This document shows, piece after piece, positions 60,421-64,000 of a stretch of DNA of 64,000 nucleotides. How positions within the stretch are numbered: position 1 is the stretch's first letter; each line of letters opens with the position of its first letter. The notes under the pieces are model-generated. The model was not told the DNA's origin. It searched no databases and worked only from the letters and a program-made list of their open reading frames with translations. The position numbers were made by a program, and so were the translations under genes. Location of the stretch: the NCBI GenBank assembly GCA_021904315.1, contig CM038920.1:9300001-9364000 (forward strand). Direction: 5' to 3'. This DNA is from Sphagnum magellanicum. Its lineage: Eukaryota; Streptophyta; Sphagnopsida; Sphagnales; Sphagnaceae.

Positions 60421-63400
60421 TTATTGACGACTACCTTTTGAGTGTCTTTCTATGGAATTATGCTTCCAATTTACACATTTAACATGGTAAAAACAATTGC
60501 AAAATGAAAACTCAATGAAAAGGTAAAGAGGTGTTCCATGTAGCTTTGGTTGAACCACTATCAATTCATAGATGATTTGAAAACTTTAGTCCAATAGAAT
60601 GAAATTGTTCACAAAGCCATTGTTGGAAGCTTTTATAACCAAAAAGAATTGACCATAAAACATAGCCAATTAAAAGTTTGATTAAAAGTTTAGTTATTAT
60701 ATTAAGAATTCCATTTCTATAAAATTTGATTCCTAAGCCATGAAACCTTACAACAAAACACACATCCTATGTTTATATTGAGGTTCAACTATAAGAACTG
60801 GAACATTGCATTGTTGAAGGAATACCCATTACACAATTGAACTCAATGAATAATAAATCTATTCTAATGTTTGTTCTATACATTTCGAGATTGAAAATAA
60901 ACTATTTCTTCACGATTGTTCGGGGTTTAACCATAGATCAATTCCTTTAAAGTCCAATCACATTATAAAAAACCACATGTGCCCCCTTAGACCACTACTT
61001 TTTTATTGCTTTAAAAATATATATTCTTAGAATCTTTTAAATACGTCTTTTAAAAAACATTAATTTTTATAAAAAAATTCTTGATACTATTATGTTAAGA
61101 TGTATATTAAAAAAATCTCAAAATATGTCATAAAAGAAATTCTCAAATTGTGCTTTTAGTGTCAAAACTATTTTTAAGTAATGGTTATAAGTTTTTAAAA
61201 ATGTAAATTACGTATTTATTACTCATTAGATTGAATCCAAATTTTATGATATGTACATAATGTATTCACAATAAAATTTTATAAAAAATTATTCTATTTA
61301 TAATTTATAATTTTTTACAATCCAAAATTCAAAAAATTAAGAAATGGTTACAATTGCTAATGGTACATGTTAGTGTGATTGCACCCTTTAGTGTTTTTTC
61401 AGTCCTATGAGCTACCAGAATCCCATTCCTACAATGCAATGCGTCAATTCACACACGTTTTCTCTATACCACTACTACAATAATCCCTTCTCCCATGTAG
61501 CTATTAGTTCACAAATATAGCGGTCCTAGGACAAATTGAAAGTACTTTGTTTATGCAAAAACCACTACAAACATAGGCAAATTTTTCTATGTGGATTCCA
61601 AGGTGTAAAATGAATTTCACAAATTGACAAAATCTTAGATTGCACAAATTTCCTACTTCAACTTGAAAATAACTCTAATGGGTTTCTCATACTAGCCATT
61701 CCAAAGAACTAATCACTTAGGCTCGGTTCATCCCTTAAAATCTTCCCCAACCCAATTGATGCATAAATACAAAGTTGCTTACATGTTAGACACATTACAA
61801 TTTAGACCACCTTATGTTGTCATCATTTCTTGGCACAGACCCCTCATACCATGTAAGCGCAAGGTAAAATGGCTCATAACCTTGAGGATAAAAACTCCAT
61901 ATTTGACAAGTTTGACTGGGTCAAGGACTAACCCAACCAAAAACCCATTCAATTTTGATGTTGTTTTTTTAAAAAAAAACATACTTTATTAAAGGCCCCT
62001 ATTCCATGCTTCTTTTAAAAAAACTTAGCTTAGGAAACCCCAATTTAAAGTAGCTATGGACTTTATGCATTTAAAGGACTTTCATGCTATTTAAAACTCC
62101 ATAGCAAAAATTCTATAAATCATATGATGTCAATCTTTTTAGACTTGTGTTTTTAAAAGAAAGACTCATCATATTCCAATTCCCTATATAACATACTATG
62201 AATATTTCAATCATTTTAAAGTCCATATACAAAAACTTATTAGTCGACAAGTCCAAAACTTCGACTTCCAAAACATTTTTACCTTAATGCATTATGCAAA
62301 AATAGTTTATATCTTCATTTTTATAATGAAGTTGACAATTTAAACCCAAGTCCCAAAGATCAAATTGAAATATATGTGCATAGTAATGAAGCTTCCAATC
62401 ATAACACCCCTGCAGAATTTAACTTGTGACACAAAAAGTGAGCCGCTTTACTTTGCATTTACCCTACCATCTTGGAAGAACATAGCACGTTGCCCTAAGT
62501 AGCTATCGGCATAATGGAAGAAAAACACAACAATTACCAATCTAAGTAGCACAATCAAATTGTCAATTTTATAAACTCATGGGCTAATAACTTAGCTCAA
62601 CTACCTAACACCATTTCAACATCCCTCCTTTATCCCCTATTGCCACCTCTCCAAATACCACTTACAAAAGCTTCATAAATGTTGTTTCATCTTCGACCAT
62701 CCGCCTCCAAATAGGATAAGTCCTGCATTACACATAAACAACAAACTTCTTTCCTTCACATGTTCTTTTCAAGCTTCTTATGGTGATGTCTAATCTAAAG
62801 AAATAAACAATGACATCTAGCTTTGTGCCATTAGTATACACAAAGAAAAAAATGATACAAAGTTTTAAAACCTAAAATTTTATGTGTTCACATTAAAAAT
62901 GTATCCACTACCGCATCATTTAAATTTACATTCCAACAACGCAAGGAATCAATAACTAACACTGAAGAAAACGTGAGTGATTAACACCATCCTTGTGTGA
63001 TTAAGTGGCTATAATAAGATAATTTGTAATTGGTTTGCAAATCACACTTATAGATTTTGCAATGCTATAAGCATAATTTTTAGAATGGTGTGATACACCT
63101 CACAATAAAATATTGACACATTTAGGACTAATGATGTTCATTTTTGTAGGATCCATGTGATATTTTTTAAGGCAATGTTCCTTTATTTTCACAACTAATT
63201 GCCATATGTAAAAGATTATTATGAATTAATACAAGCTGATTATGAGTTAATATAAGGAGGACCCAATTTGATTTTATAATCCAATTTCATTATGTAAGGG
63301 CTTCCTAAATGTCCATAATGGGTTCCTAGGCTTCTAGACTTTGGAAATTTATTTTAATTCATAAATGAACAAAAAAAATGTGATTCCACTTCTATTCAAT

Positions 63401-64000
63401 GTTTCATTCATTTGTTAATCGATTGAATATTTTTCCATCCTAAATCCCCAATGTTTATTGTGCTTTATCAACAAATTGTCCATTTATAAACCACATACTT
63501 TAATATGAACACTAGAATCAATAATGACAACCCAAGAATTAAATTATAAGGTTTTAAGTCTATGGGATAGTGGAAAATGAAACTAGCTACTCTTTTTATT
63601 AGCTTTGTGAGGTAAGGGGACAAGTACATATAGGTTCTTGGAAATGGGTTGCCCTCATTTTATAGAAGTTCTTGAACTGGGTGGTTGCAAGATAAGGTGG
63701 ACTAATTCCAGCAGATAAATAGTCCATAAAAAATCCATTTGGTAGTGTTAAAATTGTAGTCTATTATGATATGATTGTGCAAGTGGGGGATTAAATTTGG
63801 TTATTGAGATAATAAAGATTATGTGAATAGAAGCTCAACTACATAACTCTTTAACATGCATGTTAAAAAGAAAAAAAAATTGAAATCCATTAAAAAATGA
63901 ATATGATATGGACTTTTGAAAATAAGGTCCATTTTAAGACATTTAAAAGTCCATATCTTCTTTCAGGTTAAAGTTTTTCTAACAAAGTTTTTGCATCTAT
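60421..64000. other. AT-rich intergenic, nothing recognised
   Basis: No coding frame with a family motif, RNA gene or clear repeat array was seen on either strand up to the window edge. Confidence 0.4.

Overview
The window looks like nuclear DNA of a land plant. Six intact protein genes and one tRNA gene, all of plant type, lie in long AT-rich stretches full of decayed repeats. Introns have GT-AG borders (one GC-AG), and leaders are long and GC-richer than their surroundings. The plant families present are a SYP3 syntaxin, a YUCCA flavin monooxygenase, a plastid-targeted SufC and a GT37 fucosyltransferase. Compact genes with short introns in AT-rich, transposon-littered DNA suggest a bryophyte, perhaps a moss. 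That placement is inference; the sequence alone does not fix the species.

Layout. 1-10.2 kb holds no intact gene: a tandem array of about 105 bp units, a decayed hAT-type transposase, and several direct and inverted repeat families. 10.28-20.8 kb is a gene-rich block: a Golgi Qa-SNARE (SYP31/32, + strand, 5 exons), the NAC beta subunit BTF3 (+, 5 exons), and an intronless DDX41/RH35 DEAD-box helicase (-) convergent with BTF3. 20.8-28.4 kb is repeat-rich, with an LTR-like fragment and a fold-back element. 28.4-35.4 kb carries a YUCCA auxin-biosynthesis gene (+, 4 exons) and SufC (+, 6 exons), with a near-perfect inverted repeat between them. 35.4-49.4 kb is mostly repeats; it contains an initiator tRNA-Met gene, a tRNA-derived SINE-like unit, a PIF/Harbinger nuclease remnant and several tandem arrays. 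An intronless GT37 fucosyltransferase gene (+) lies at 49.43-51.36 kb. 51.4-64 kb is again gene-free, with a GC-richer palindromic island and a pogo/Tigger-like DDE transposase remnant.

The genes are not an operon or an obvious cluster. They are unrelated housekeeping functions (secretory fusion, nascent-chain handling, RNA helicase, Fe-S assembly, translation initiation) plus auxin synthesis and cell-wall or glycoprotein fucosylation. The points most worth a second look are: a histidine in place of the conserved zero-layer glutamine of the SYP3 SNARE motif; a GC-AG intron in SufC; a 67 bp fold-back between YUCCA and SufC; a 16-codon upstream ORF whose stop overlaps the fucosyltransferase start codon; and a GC-rich island with a perfect 29 bp palindrome. 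I did not find a convincing new multi-gene system.
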